Source: JAFDBW01 sp963825575
GTDB lineage: Bacteria > Desulfobacterota > Desulfuromonadia > Desulfuromonadales > BM103
Length of the DNA: 64,000 nt
Direction: 5' to 3'
NCBI GenBank assembly: GCA_963825575.1
Contig: CAWGUB010000006.1
Location: 124,001-188,000 of the forward strand
The stretch's first letter is position 1; every line of letters begins with the position of its first letter. Shown one piece after another: positions 7,294 through 15,494 of the stretch. The translations under genes and the position numbers were made by a program. A model generated the notes under the pieces. That model searched no databases. It was given only the letters and a program-made list of their open reading frames with translations, and was not told the origin of the DNA.

Positions 7294-8751
7294 TTAGCCG
7301 GAGATGGAGTCAAGCCGGTAATGTTCGCGGATGATGCGCAGGAGCAGGTTGACTCCCCGCAAGGCTTCGCGCAACTGGTTGCGGGCTTTCTCCGTCAGCC
7401 GTTGTGGATCGATGGCATTGCTTGGTTTGTTGCCCGCCGCCAGGTCGCGGAGTTGGCGCTGCAGTCGGAAATTGACCAGCGCACTGAACGCTTCGCTGAT
7501 CGTCGCACTGTCTTTTTTCGAAAGAACGCTTAGCTGTCCCAGCTTTTCAAGTTTGTCCCAGGTTGTCCCGCCGTCTACATTGTTCTCCAGGGCAAGCAGG
7601 CTGGCACCTTCCGTTATCGCGAAGATACCGGCTTTTTTCAGTTCAACCTTGCCACGGTTCGACCCGGCTCGTTCAACCTTGATCCGGCCGAACATCCCCA
7701 GAGGGGCAGGAAACCTGACAATGTTTTTGGCCACATGGGGGAAAAACAGCTTGTGTCTCTGCACTGTAGTATGAATGAATTTGTGCAGATCTTTTTCCAG
7801 AGATCTGTCGCCGTGAATCGTACGAAAATCCTGAAACATGCCAAAGTTGACCATATTTTCCCCGTCCGGTACGGTGATCCATTTCTCAAGCCTTGCCTGC
7901 CATTCACTCAAGCTGTTACGCCACTGCGGGTTGCTGGCCATGGTGTTGCCCGGACAGCGGGGGATGCCGACAAATTCCAGAACCTCTACCAACCGGGCTG
8001 CAAAACGGGCACATTCTCCTAGTTCAGAGGCCGAGATGCCATCGGCATAAATCATGGCACTGTCCTGATCGGTGCGCAGGGTTTGTTCGCCACGGCCTTC
8101 GCTGCCGAGCGCCAGGTAGGCAGCTTTTGCCGGGAGGATAACCCCTTCGGTTGATTCCATGAGCGCGATGATGCGTTCTGTGAAGCCATCGTTGAAATGG
8201 GCGATCAGGTGCACCAGGCTTCTTGTGTCAGCGCCGACGTCCATGGCACTGCGCACCATTTCGAGAATGCTTCCGCTGATGCGCTGAAGATCGGCAAAGG
8301 ATTCGGCGGTCTGGATCTCCTGGGCCAGGTAGAGCGGGCTGCGGGTCTGCTGGCTGAGCAGATCGGTCGCATTGATGATGCCGATCAAATCCTGGTTCTC
8401 ATCGACCACGGCAAGTCGGTGAATATTGTTCTTGGCCATTTTGAAAATGGCCTCGAAAATATAAGCGGAATGCCGGACGGTGATAACGCCGATGTGCATG
8501 ACGTCACGAACCTTGTGAGCAGGAAGGTTCGCTCCATCCGTGGCCATTATGTCCCGCAGATCCCTTACCGAAAGGATGCCGACCGGGGCCTTGTCGTCGA
8601 CGACGATGAGGCCGGCAACGTTCTGGTCGCGCATCAGACGCGCGGCTTCGATCACTCCGACATCGGGTGAGCAGGTGATCGCAGGACTGCGACAGACATG
8701 TTTCACATGCAGGAAGAAAAAACTTTCTTCGCTAAAGTTACTGCCAGGCAT
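7294..8751 (-). CDS. CBS-domain pair + DUF294 putative nucleotidyltransferase
   Basis: A 485-residue cytoplasmic protein. Residues about 12-140 contain two CBS domains, which bind adenine nucleotides in related proteins. Residues about 190-330 hold a DUF294 nucleotidyltransferase-like domain with GSEGRGEQ and RTDQDSA, the GS...DxD-type active site also found in GlnD. The DUF294 C-terminal domain completes it. Such proteins are regularly encoded beside the DUF4212/sodium-solute symporter genes, which start divergently 590 bases away here, suggesting nucleotide-dependent control of that transporter. The usual N-terminal cyclic-nucleotide-binding domain is missing, so this is the shorter form. 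The molecular activity is unproven. Confidence 0.85.
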   Translation of the reverse strand: MPGSNFSEESFFFLHVKHVCRSPAITCSPDVGVIEAARLMRDQNVAGLIVVDDKAPVGILSVRDLRDIMATDGANLPAHKVRDVMHIGVITVRHSAYIFEAIFKMAKNNIHRLAVVDENQDLIGIINATDLLSQQTRSPLYLAQEIQTAESFADLQRISGSILEMVRSAMDVGADTRSLVHLIAHFNDGFTERIIALMESTEGVILPAKAAYLALGSEGRGEQTLRTDQDSAMIYADGISASELGECARFAARLVEVLEFVGIPRCPGNTMASNPQWRNSLSEWQARLEKWITVPDGENMVNFGMFQDFRTIHGDRSLEKDLHKFIHTTVQRHKLFFPHVAKNIVRFPAPLGMFGRIKVERAGSNRGKVELKKAGIFAITEGASLLALENNVDGGTTWDKLEKLGQLSVLSKKDSATISEAFSALVNFRLQRQLRDLAAGNKPSNAIDPQRLTEKARNQLREALRGVNLLLRIIREHYRLDSISG

Positions 8752-8965
8752 AGTTTTCCCCTGAAAAAGGTTGGATCGCGAACTATTGTCTATGGCTTCA
8801 GTATATTATGCAACAAATGGATGACACCGCTTGGCTGAGAAAAATTATGTTTTTACAAACAAAACAGGACGTGAACTACCAAACTTGTGTTTTGCTGCTA
8901 TACTTGTGACACGCGTAAATCATGGTTCTGAAAGCTATCGATTTCGCGTGTTTTTATGAGCTGAT

Positions 8966-8994
8966 TTGACAAAAACGAAACGATGTTATATTTT
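8966..8994 (+). promoter_or_regulatory. Candidate promoter for the symporter operon with long leader
   Basis: TTGACA (8966-8971) is a perfect -35. A -10 fits as TATTTT at 17-base spacing (8989-8994) or TATATT at 15. A second TTGACT occurs near 9000 with TATCTT downstream. Either start point would leave an untranslated leader of more than 300 bases before the ATG at 9342. Confidence 0.45.
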
Positions 8995-9341
8995 TTTATT
9001 GACTCAACGGGGAGACTCAAGCTATCTTCTCTCCAACCTCATATTTATTGGGGTTTTTTCCCTTTATAAGAAAAAAACGATGGTTAAAACCCAATTTTTT
9101 TACACATTTTAAAGGTTTTATTTTTACTTGGTTTTGCCGGATTTTTCGGCCGTTTTATCAAACGTTGTAACTAGAAATTAAAACCTTGTCTCCCTGAAGC
9201 TGACTTGCAGTCGTAACAGGGAGCCCAAACGGCATCGGATCGATACCCGGAAGTTTTCCGAGCAGAACTAAGGAGGTGGTAGGCGAAATATTTTTTTTGC
9301 AGTATCGCAAAGTCTTTTTAACTAACCTGAAGGAGGTTTTT
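8995..9341 (+). other. Long AT-rich non-coding leader before the symporter operon
   Basis: The 590-base gap 8752-9341 has no plausible coding frame. Its second half is very AT-rich with several T-runs, then contains the pairing CCCTG / CAGGG (about 9192-9222) and a small hairpin CGGAA / TTCCG (about 9249-9261). Two AGGAGG-like ribosome sites follow, at about 9270 and just before 9342. It fits no riboswitch class I know. It may be a regulatory 5' leader, but that is inference. Confidence 0.35.
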
Positions 9342-9599
9342 ATGAGTGAAGATGCAGGAAAAGCTTATTGGTATGCAGTCTTGAGGCTGATCGCAGGTGT
9401 CCTCGCTGTATGGTTCTTCGTGTCCTATGGTTGTGGGATTCTCTTCGCACCGGCGCTTAACAACATCATGTTGGGCGGCTATCCGTTGGGTTTCTGGTTT
9501 GCACAGCAGGGTTCGATGTACGTATTTGTCATACTGATTTTCGTCTACGCCAAGTTGATGGGGAATCTTGACAAAAAATTCGATGTTCACGAAGAATAA
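9342..9599 (+). CDS. DUF4212 protein, small subunit of sodium:solute symporter
   Basis: An 85-residue protein with two membrane helices (about residues 12-35 and 47-72). It matches the DUF4212/'solute:sodium symporter small subunit' family, typically encoded directly before a large symporter of the acetate-permease type. ATG 9342 has AAGGAGG 6 bases upstream; the extra frame back to 9276 is not used. Twelve bases separate it from the large subunit gene, which has its own strong ribosome site. It probably forms a stable complex with that protein. Confidence 0.92.
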   Translation: MSEDAGKAYWYAVLRLIAGVLAVWFFVSYGCGILFAPALNNIMLGGYPLGFWFAQQGSMYVFVILIFVYAKLMGNLDKKFDVHEE

Positions 9600-9611
9600 G
9601 GAGGATAACTG

Positions 9612-11423
9612 ATGAGTCTTCAAGCTACTATCTATCTCGTTGTCGGCCTTACCTTTGCTTTGTACATCGGTATCGCCATTTGGGCTCGTGCAGGCAGCAC
9701 GAGTGAATTCTACGTTGCAGGCAGCGGCGTCCATCCGGTTCTGAACGGTATGGCGACCGGTGCTGACTGGATGTCCGCAGCGTCCTTTATCTCCATGGCC
9801 GGCCTGATCGCCGGTATGGGCTACGGTGGTGCACTGTTCCTGATGGGCTGGACCGGTGGCTACGTTCTCCTGGCCATGCTGCTGGCACCTTACCTGCGTA
9901 AGTTCGGTAAATACACCGTGCCTCAGTTCGTCGGTGACCGTTACTACTCCAAGGGCGCCAGCTCGGTGGCAGTTATCTGCCTGATCATCGCTTCGACAAC
10001 CTACATCATCGGTCAGATGACCGGCGTCGGCGTTGCCTTCTCCCGCTTCCTGGGTGTCTCCAACGCAACCGGCGTTTTCGTCGGTATGGGTATCGTCTTC
10101 ATGTACGCGGTGTTCGGCGGCATGAAAGGTATCACCTACACCCAGGTCGCCCAGTACTGCGTCCTGATTGTTGCCTACACCATTCCGGCGATCTTCATTT
10201 CGATGAGCCTCACCGGAAACCCGATCCCGCAACTTGGTCTCGGCGGCGATTTTGCCGACACCGGCATATCACTGCTCGGCAAAATTGACCAGGTCGTCAC
10301 CGACCTCGGCTTCCCGAAGTACACGACCAGCACCCGTATCAGCACTCTGAATATGTTCATTTACACGTTCTCGCTGATGATCGGTACCGCCGGTCTGCCT
10401 CACGTTATCATCCGTTTCTTCACGGTGCCCAAGGTTAAGGACGCCCGTGCTTCTGCTGGTTGGGCGCTGGTCTTCATCGCCATCCTGTATACCACGGCTC
10501 CTGGCGTTGCCGCCATGGCAAAGCTGAACCTGCACGCAACTGTCAACACGCAAGTCAAAGGCGGCGGCGACCTGTTCGCTGTTGAAAGCAGTGTCAAGTA
10601 TGACGAGCGCCCCGAGTGGATGAAGCGTTGGGAGGTCACCGGTCTGCTCAAGTTCGAAGATAAGAACGGCGACGGCCGCATCCAGTTCTACAATGACAAA
10701 ACCACGGATCCCGTAGCGCAGGCCAATTTTGATCGCGCTGGCTGGAAAGGAAGCGAACTGTCCGTTAACCGTGACATCATCGTTTTGGCCAACCCTGAAA
10801 TCGCCAGGCTGCCTAACTGGGTTATCGCCCTGGTTGCTGCCGGTGGTTTGGCCGCTGCACTTTCAACCGCTGCCGGTCTGTTGCTGGCTATCTCGTCAGC
10901 TATCTCCCATGACCTCCTGAAGGACATGTGGATGCCTGATCTCTCCGAGAAGGGCGAGCTGATGGCCGGTAAGATTGCCATGGCATGTTCCATTGTCGTC
11001 GCTGGTTACCTCGGTCTGAACCCACCTGACTTCGCAGCCGGTACCGTGGCAATCGCCTTCGGTCTCGCTGCAAGCTCGATCTTCCCCGCCCTGATGATGG
11101 GTATCTTCAACAAGAAGATGAACAAGGAAGGCGCGATTGCCGGTATGCTTTGCGGTATCGGTTTCACCATGTTCTACGTCTTCGCCCACACCGGGCTCTT
11201 CTATGTCAAAGGGACCGAATATTTCGCAATGTTCGGTGGTAAGAACTTCATCCTTGGCATTGAGCCGAACGCGATCGGTGGTATCGGTGCATTTGTGAAC
11301 TTTGGCGTAGCCTACCTGGTCAGCAAGGTCACTCCCGATCCTCCCGAGCACATCCAGCACCTGGTCGAAAGCGTACGTATCCCACGTGGCGCCAAGGCTG
11401 TGGATGGTACTCACGCTCACTAA
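9612..11423 (+). CDS. Sodium:solute symporter large subunit (acetate/monocarboxylate type)
   Basis: A 603-residue transporter of the SSS family, in the branch paired with DUF4212 (related to ActP). It should import a small organic acid, most likely acetate, with sodium; acetate is a central substrate for Desulfuromonadales. About 13 helices are visible. A hydrophilic insert at about residues 315-390 contains a calcium-loop-like stretch (DKNGDGRIQF), unusual in the SSS family at large. Codon use is strongly biased to C-ending codons, suggesting high expression. It is followed by a strong terminator. The substrate is inferred from family and organism, not shown. Confidence 0.88.
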   Translation: MSLQATIYLVVGLTFALYIGIAIWARAGSTSEFYVAGSGVHPVLNGMATGADWMSAASFISMAGLIAGMGYGGALFLMGWTGGYVLLAMLLAPYLRKFGKYTVPQFVGDRYYSKGASSVAVICLIIASTTYIIGQMTGVGVAFSRFLGVSNATGVFVGMGIVFMYAVFGGMKGITYTQVAQYCVLIVAYTIPAIFISMSLTGNPIPQLGLGGDFADTGISLLGKIDQVVTDLGFPKYTTSTRISTLNMFIYTFSLMIGTAGLPHVIIRFFTVPKVKDARASAGWALVFIAILYTTAPGVAAMAKLNLHATVNTQVKGGGDLFAVESSVKYDERPEWMKRWEVTGLLKFEDKNGDGRIQFYNDKTTDPVAQANFDRAGWKGSELSVNRDIIVLANPEIARLPNWVIALVAAGGLAAALSTAAGLLLAISSAISHDLLKDMWMPDLSEKGELMAGKIAMACSIVVAGYLGLNPPDFAAGTVAIAFGLAASSIFPALMMGIFNKKMNKEGAIAGMLCGIGFTMFYVFAHTGLFYVKGTEYFAMFGGKNFILGIEPNAIGGIGAFVNFGVAYLVSKVTPDPPEHIQHLVESVRIPRGAKAVDGTHAH

Positions 11424-11466
11424 TCTTTAATGCAAATGTTGATCTGGTTTATGCCTGATCATGTGA

Positions 11467-11496
11467 CCCCGCCAGCCAGTCTGGCGGGGTTTTTTT
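11467..11496 (+). terminator. Terminator after the symporter operon
   Basis: Perfect 9-bp stem CCCCGCCAG / CTGGCGGGG, 5-base loop and seven T. Confidence 0.95.
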
Positions 11497-11589
11497 CAAG
11501 TTTTTGGTTGCTTGCCCTGCCGACCTCGGGTACAAGAGGAAGCGCATTTATCTTTTACCCTGCAGTACCGGGGTGATGTGGAGTAGATA

Positions 11590-11979
11590 ATGGTTTTTGA
11601 TATTAGCATCGCGATCACCTGGTTGTTGTTCATGGCTCTTTTCCCGATGGCTTTTTTCTGGCTGCGCCGGGCTTACAGGATTTTCGTCAAGAAGGATTAT
11701 TCAGAAGTTGCTCTCAAGCGTGGAGAGGGTCCCGCCAACCCGAAAAAATGGGCTCCGGCAACCGGTATCGTCAACCTTGCGGCCGGAGGAACGGCTCTGG
11801 TGACGATCATTGGTGTTCTCCTCGCGCTGTTCCCTTACAAGACCTGGAGTGCCATGGCCGGGGTGACTCTCTGGTTCAAGGTGTTTGCCGATTACATTGT
11901 CAGCCGCCAGGCCCATCCTTTTGAACTCGGCAGGAAAAAAGACAAAGAAAAGAAGGCCGAAGAGAAAACATCCGACTGA
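11590..11979 (+). CDS. Small two- or three-helix membrane protein, unknown function
   Basis: A 129-residue protein with one N-terminal helix (about 5-27), a basic loop, two more hydrophobic stretches (about 57-78 and 80-100) and a highly charged Lys/Glu tail that should be cytoplasmic. I do not recognise a named family. It follows the symporter terminator by about 95 bases, so it has its own promoter, but its position next to the acetate-type symporter may reflect a related membrane role. The start ATG 11590 is preceded by GTGGAG. Confidence 0.7.
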   Translation: MVFDISIAITWLLFMALFPMAFFWLRRAYRIFVKKDYSEVALKRGEGPANPKKWAPATGIVNLAAGGTALVTIIGVLLALFPYKTWSAMAGVTLWFKVFADYIVSRQAHPFELGRKKDKEKKAEEKTSD

Positions 11980-12020
11980 TTTTCTCCTTCTCATCCCTGC
12001 CGTGCTTTCAGGTCCGGTTC

Positions 12021-12029
12021 TGTTATAAT
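12021..12029 (+). promoter_or_regulatory. Extended -10 promoter of glyoxalase gene
   Basis: TGTTATAAT, the same extended -10 sequence as in front of the lipoprotein gene at 6901, lies 41 bases upstream of the ATG at 12070. Confidence 0.5.
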
Positions 12030-12069
12030 CAATAATAATCCTCTGATAATAACCATGAAGGGACTCGCC

Positions 12070-12456
12070 ATGTCTTATCGCATGATACACTCCTGTATCC
12101 GGGTCATGAACCTGGAAAGGTCTGAAAAGTTTTATACGGAAGCGCTTGGTTTTACAGTGGCGCGTCGCAAGGATTACTCTGAACACAAGTTCACTTTGAG
12201 CTATCTGCGCTCGCCGGGCAGTGACTTCGAACTCGAACTGACCTGGAACCACGATCAGGCCGAACCCTACGAACTGGGGAACGGTTACTCCCATCTCGCC
12301 GTTGCCGTCGCTGGCCTGGAAGCTTCACACAAACGCCACGAGGAGATGGGTCTGAAGCCGAAACCTCTCAAAGGCCTACCGGGCCAGGGTGCACGTTTCT
12401 ATTTCCTGGCTGATCCGGACGGGTACCTGGTTGAGGTCGTCAGGGCTGCCGAGTAG
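12070..12456 (+). CDS. gloA: Glyoxalase I (lactoylglutathione lyase family)
   Basis: A 128-residue vicinal-oxygen-chelate protein, the usual size of bacterial GloA, which isomerises the methylglyoxal-thiol hemithioacetal to a lactoyl-thioester. All four metal ligands are visible: His7, Glu56 (in ELELTWN), His75 (YSHLAV) and Glu122 (YLVEVV). The start at 12070 follows GAAGGGA by 6 bases; an upstream in-frame ATG at 12055 has no ribosome site. The gene has its own promoter and ends at a bidirectional terminator. Which thiol cofactor is used in this organism is not shown. Confidence 0.92.
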   Translation: MSYRMIHSCIRVMNLERSEKFYTEALGFTVARRKDYSEHKFTLSYLRSPGSDFELELTWNHDQAEPYELGNGYSHLAVAVAGLEASHKRHEEMGLKPKPLKGLPGQGARFYFLADPDGYLVEVVRAAE

Positions 12457-12470
12457 AATTACAGATTAGA

Positions 12471-12512
12471 AAACCAAGCAGGCCTTGTCATTTGACAAGG
12501 CCTGCTTGGTTT
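12471..12512. terminator. Bidirectional terminator between glyoxalase and tRNA-Thr
   Basis: A perfect 20-bp inverted repeat (12471-12490 and 12493-12512) with a 2-base loop. It ends in AAACC on one side and GGTTT on the other, and separates the converging glyoxalase and tRNA genes. Confidence 0.88.
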
Positions 12513-12513
12513 C

Positions 12514-12589
12514 TGGAGCCGCTGATCCGACTCGAACGGACGACCTGCTCATTACGAGTGAGCTGCTCTACCAGCTGAGCTACAGCGGC
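12514..12589 (-). tRNA. tRNA-Thr (anticodon CGT)
   Basis: A 76-nt cloverleaf on the minus strand with acceptor stem GCCGCTG / CAGCGGC, D arm GCTC/GAGC, anticodon stem GCTCA/TGAGC with loop CTCGTAA, a T arm with TTCGAGT, and an encoded CCA end at 12514-12516. Anticodon CGT reads ACG threonine codons. The discriminator base is T. The gene lies 97 bases downstream of the metC-like gene and stands alone. Confidence 0.97.
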
Positions 12590-12609
12590 ATACTATGATA
12601 GGATTCAGA

Positions 12610-12638
12610 TGTTTAGCACAATCTCATTGCTCTTTCAA
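12610..12638 (-). promoter_or_regulatory. Candidate promoter of tRNA-Thr
   Basis: Minus strand: TTGAAA (12633-12638), 17 bases, TGCTAAACA as an extended -10-like element (12610-12618), about 20 bases before the tRNA 5' end. The match at -10 is only moderate. Confidence 0.35.
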
Positions 12639-12686
12639 TCAATTTTAGGTGTTCGTATGAACACGCTAACCGGTAAATCCATCTGC

Positions 12687-13832
12687 TCAGGACAGACCTT
12701 CCTCCAGGTCTTCCCACAAATCCTCAATGTCTTCGAGGCCGATCGATATGCGCAGCAACCTCTTTGATATCCCCTGACGGATTTTGTCCTCTGCAGGGAT
12801 TGCCCCGTGCGACATTGACCAGCAATGCGTGAGAATGGTTTCAACGCCGCCAAGACTGGGGGCAATGATTGGCAGTTTGACGCTACCAAGAAGTTTTTTC
12901 ACCTGGGGCTCTTCGCGGAGTTCAAAAGAAAGAACGGCTCCTGTCCCGGATGCCTGTGAGAAATGCAGCTCTCGACCTGCGAAATTATCCAGTCCCGGGT
13001 ACCATACCCTGCCAACTGCCGGGTGTTCGACAAGGCGGCGGGCAAGTTCGGAGGTAGAATTTTGTGCTGCGTCCAGCCTCACCTTGAGAGTTTTGATCCC
13101 CCGTGAGAGCAGAAAAGAATCAAAGGGCGACAGGACCGCGCCGAACGCATTCTGAAAGTATTTGAGTCGCTTGCCAAGGGCGCTATCAGTGACGGCTGCA
13201 AGACCGGCCAGAATGTCGCTGTGGCCGCCGAGAAACTTGGTGGCACTGTGAATAGTTATATCAATGCCGAGATCGAGCGGACGTTGCAGCAGCGGAGTCA
13301 TGAAGGTGTTGTCGAGCATGGTGATCAGGCCGTGTTGCCTGGCAAGTTCAACCATGGCTCGCAGATCTGTGATCCGGAAGAGCGGGTTGGACGGAGTTTC
13401 GAGAAAAAGGGCTCTGGTCTGTGGTGTAATGGCAGCCTTTACGGCTTCTGTGTCCGTCGTGTCTACCAGGCTGCAGGAGATGCCCTTCTGCGGCAGGACT
13501 CCGGTGATGAAACGCCATGATCCTCCGTACAGGTCTGCAGAAGCAACCAGGTGGTCACCGCTTTCGAGCAGGGCAAGGGCGCTGCCGATGGCGGCCATTC
13601 CCGAGGAATAAGCAAAACCGCGGGTCCCACCTTCGAGCAGAGCGATGGCATCTTCAACCTGCTCCCGGCTTGGATTGCCGCTACGGGCGTAGTCGTACTC
13701 TCCGGGGACACCATTTTCATGGTGGTAGGTGGACGCCTGGTAGATCGGCACAGTTGCAGCTCCGGTAGCAGGGTCACGATCCTTGCCCTGGTGAACCAGC
13801 AGGGTTGCCGGACGATAGTTTTTGCTATGCAT
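12687..13832 (-). CDS. metC: Trans-sulfuration PLP enzyme, cystathionine beta-lyase-like (MetC type)
   Basis: A 381-residue Cys/Met-metabolism PLP enzyme. The cofactor lysine is Lys199 in HSATKFLGGHSD, and YARSGNP (48-54) and LDNTFMTP (173-180) are family motifs. It is the second of two paralogues downstream of a SAM-I riboswitch, the same arrangement as metI-metC of Bacillus, where MetC splits cystathionine to homocysteine. The motif NTFMTPLLQRP also favours the lyase. A cystathionine gamma-lyase or gamma-synthase role cannot be excluded from sequence alone. An intergenic inverted-repeat element separates it from the first paralogue. The tRNA-Thr gene follows. Confidence 0.85.
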   Translation of the reverse strand: MHSKNYRPATLLVHQGKDRDPATGAATVPIYQASTYHHENGVPGEYDYARSGNPSREQVEDAIALLEGGTRGFAYSSGMAAIGSALALLESGDHLVASADLYGGSWRFITGVLPQKGISCSLVDTTDTEAVKAAITPQTRALFLETPSNPLFRITDLRAMVELARQHGLITMLDNTFMTPLLQRPLDLGIDITIHSATKFLGGHSDILAGLAAVTDSALGKRLKYFQNAFGAVLSPFDSFLLSRGIKTLKVRLDAAQNSTSELARRLVEHPAVGRVWYPGLDNFAGRELHFSQASGTGAVLSFELREEPQVKKLLGSVKLPIIAPSLGGVETILTHCWSMSHGAIPAEDKIRQGISKRLLRISIGLEDIEDLWEDLEEGLS

Positions 13833-13850
13833 ATTCTAGTTCTCCTGCTC

Positions 13851-14009
13851 GGTGTTGAGCCACCAAGGCTCAAAGGCACAAAGGGTGAAGGGGGTATGAT
13901 GAAATCTTCTTGCGCCAACGAATCAGACAAATAAATAATATTTTGAAGCTTATAGATGATTCATCATTAAGTATTCTACTTTGTGCCTTAGCGTCTTTGT
14001 GGCGACTCT
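13851..14009. repeat. Intergenic inverted-repeat element, copy A
   Basis: Ends carry degenerate inverted arms: left about 13852-13878 (GAGCCACCAAGGCTC, then AAAGGCACAAAG) and right about 13979-14009 (CTTTGTGCCTTAGCGTC...). The core between them is AT-rich. It fills the whole gap between the two trans-sulfuration genes and abuts the stop codon of the upstream one at 14010. It is related to copies B, C and D at 18.7, 19.8 and 30.0 kb. Confidence 0.75.
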
Positions 14010-15161
14010 TTAAGCCAGAGCCTGTTCAAGATCAGCGATGATGTCTTGCGGGGACTCCGTACCCACTGAGAGGCGCAACAGGCGCTCGCAGATGCCAAGG
14101 CGCTGCCGTTCGGCTTCAGGGATGTCACCATGAGTCTGAACGGCCGGCAGGGTCATCAGTGATTCGACGCCACCCAGGCTTTCGGCAAAGGAGATCAGCT
14201 GCAGGCGCTTGAGGGTTGTACGTGCGGTTTCTGCTGTGTCGACTCGAAAGGAGAGCATGCCGCCAAAACCACTGGCCTGCCTGCATGATAGCTCATGGCC
14301 GGGATGTTCCGTCAGGCCCGGATAGTATATTTCGGTGACTTTAGGATGATTTTTCAACCAGTCGGCAACCAGCATTGCGTTTTTGCAGTGGCGTTCGATG
14401 CGTAGCGTCAGTGTTTTAAGGCTGCGCAACAGAAGCCAGCAGTCAATCGGCGGCAGGATCGCTCCGGTTGAATTCTGCAGAAAGTAAAGCCTCTCACCCA
14501 GTTCCTCGTCTTTGGCTACCAGAACGCCGGCGCAGAGGTCATTGTGTCCGCCGAGGTACTTGGTCGCACTGTAGATAACCAGGTCCGCACCGAATTCAAA
14601 GGGTCGCTGCAGGATCGGACTCAAAAAAGTATTGTCGACAGCATAGAGAAGGTTGTGTTGACGACATAACTTGCCGAGCGCCTCCAGGTCCGAGATCCCG
14701 AGCAGCGGGTTCCCCGGGGTCTCAAGCAGAAGCGCTTTGGTCCTATCTGAGATTGCTGATTCGACCGCTGCTGTATTGGTTGTATCGACATAAGTCGCGG
14801 TCAGGCCAAAGCCGGCGAAAATCTGGTCAAGGACGCGATAGGTCCCGCCGTAAAGATCTTCGCTGACGACCATGTGATCTCCATGGGAAAAATGCAGAAA
14901 AAAAGTCGTCAATGCGGCCATCCCCGAAGAGAATACCAGCCCGCGGGCGCCAGCCTCCAGTTCTGCCAAGCCCTCTTCGAGGACCTGTCTGGTCGGGTTG
15001 CCTGAACGGGTGTAGTCGTACCCGGTCGATTCACCGACCCCGGGGTGACGGTAGGTGGCGCTCGGGTGTATCGGTACGCTGATTGCTCCGGTCCGGTCGT
15101 CGAAGCCGACACCCAGCTGCACCAGCCTGGTTTCAAGAGTGTAAGGTTTTACTCTGTTCAT
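14010..15161 (-). CDS. metI: Trans-sulfuration PLP enzyme, cystathionine gamma-synthase / O-acylhomoserine thiolyase-like (MetI type)
   Basis: A 383-residue PLP enzyme that should join an O-acylated homoserine with cysteine or sulfide to make cystathionine or homocysteine. The cofactor lysine is Lys201 in YSATKYLGGHND; YTRSGNP and VDNTFLSP motifs are present. ATG 15161 has AGGAGG 6 bases upstream; the frame runs to 15299 through the riboswitch terminator, so the longer start is rejected. It is directly controlled by the SAM-I riboswitch, which fixes a methionine-biosynthetic role. It shares about the same length and motifs as the second paralogue downstream. Confidence 0.88.
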   Translation of the reverse strand: MNRVKPYTLETRLVQLGVGFDDRTGAISVPIHPSATYRHPGVGESTGYDYTRSGNPTRQVLEEGLAELEAGARGLVFSSGMAALTTFFLHFSHGDHMVVSEDLYGGTYRVLDQIFAGFGLTATYVDTTNTAAVESAISDRTKALLLETPGNPLLGISDLEALGKLCRQHNLLYAVDNTFLSPILQRPFEFGADLVIYSATKYLGGHNDLCAGVLVAKDEELGERLYFLQNSTGAILPPIDCWLLLRSLKTLTLRIERHCKNAMLVADWLKNHPKVTEIYYPGLTEHPGHELSCRQASGFGGMLSFRVDTAETARTTLKRLQLISFAESLGGVESLMTLPAVQTHGDIPEAERQRLGICERLLRLSVGTESPQDIIADLEQALA

Positions 15162-15189
15162 CTGACCTCCTCGGTTATGGAGAAGAGAA

Positions 15190-15225
15190 TGAAAAGGCCC
15201 CTTCTCGGATTGTGAGAGGGGGCCT
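15190..15225 (-). terminator. Riboswitch expression-platform terminator
   Basis: Minus-strand stem AGGCCCC-CTCTC / GAGAA-GGGGCCT (15195-15224), followed by TTTTCATT. It lies between the SAM aptamer and the ribosome site of the metI-like gene, as expected for an OFF switch by premature termination. Confidence 0.85.
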
Positions 15226-15257
15226 GAAGAGACAATCATACGATGTCCTCTAAGCGC

Positions 15258-15390
15258 CGTCCTCATCTTTCTCCGGAAAACCGGAGCAGGAATTAGCACC
15301 TGTCATCTACTTTAATAAAAAAGCTAGCGTAGATCGGTTGCTGTGGCTTCGCAGGGCCTGTCCCTCCACCACTCTTGATAAAGACGCTGC
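15258..15390 (-). promoter_or_regulatory. SAM-I (S-box) riboswitch aptamer
   Basis: The minus strand carries the SAM-I core in order: CTTTATCAAGAG, GGTGGAGGGAC, GGCCCTGCGAAGCC, GCAACC, then AGGTGCTAATTCC and AAAGATGAGG. These strings build P1, the kink-turn and the SAM pocket of the S-box. In this class, binding of S-adenosylmethionine favours the downstream terminator and shuts off the operon. It controls the metI-like gene and, through it, the metC-like gene. The cysK gene ends about 105 bases upstream and is not under its control. Confidence 0.93.
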
Positions 15391-15494
15391 TGGGAAGCAG
15401 CTATTTGTCTTCACAAATAAAGAACTGTGGGAAAATTGTCAACGACAAAAGGGATCATTGAACAATGCCAATTCCAGAATCTCTGGTGTAAATC

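Noticed and set aside
8995..9341. Cyclic-di-GMP (GEMM) riboswitch in the symporter leader
   Set aside because: The conserved core strings of GEMM-I and GEMM-II are not found on either strand.
9318..10232. Minus-strand open frame of 304 codons opposite the symporter
   Set aside because: Shadow of a strongly codon-biased gene; composition is Asp/His/Gly-rich and it has no start signals.
12649..12664. GTGTTC-N4-GAACAC palindrome as a LexA or SOS box
   Set aside because: Half-sites are in the reverse order to GAAC-N4-GTTC, it lies between the metC-like gene and tRNA-Thr, and no SOS gene is near.
13851..14009. Rho-independent terminator between the metI-like and metC-like genes
   Set aside because: The arms are long and far apart with an AT-rich core and recur at three other sites, so a repeat element explains them better.
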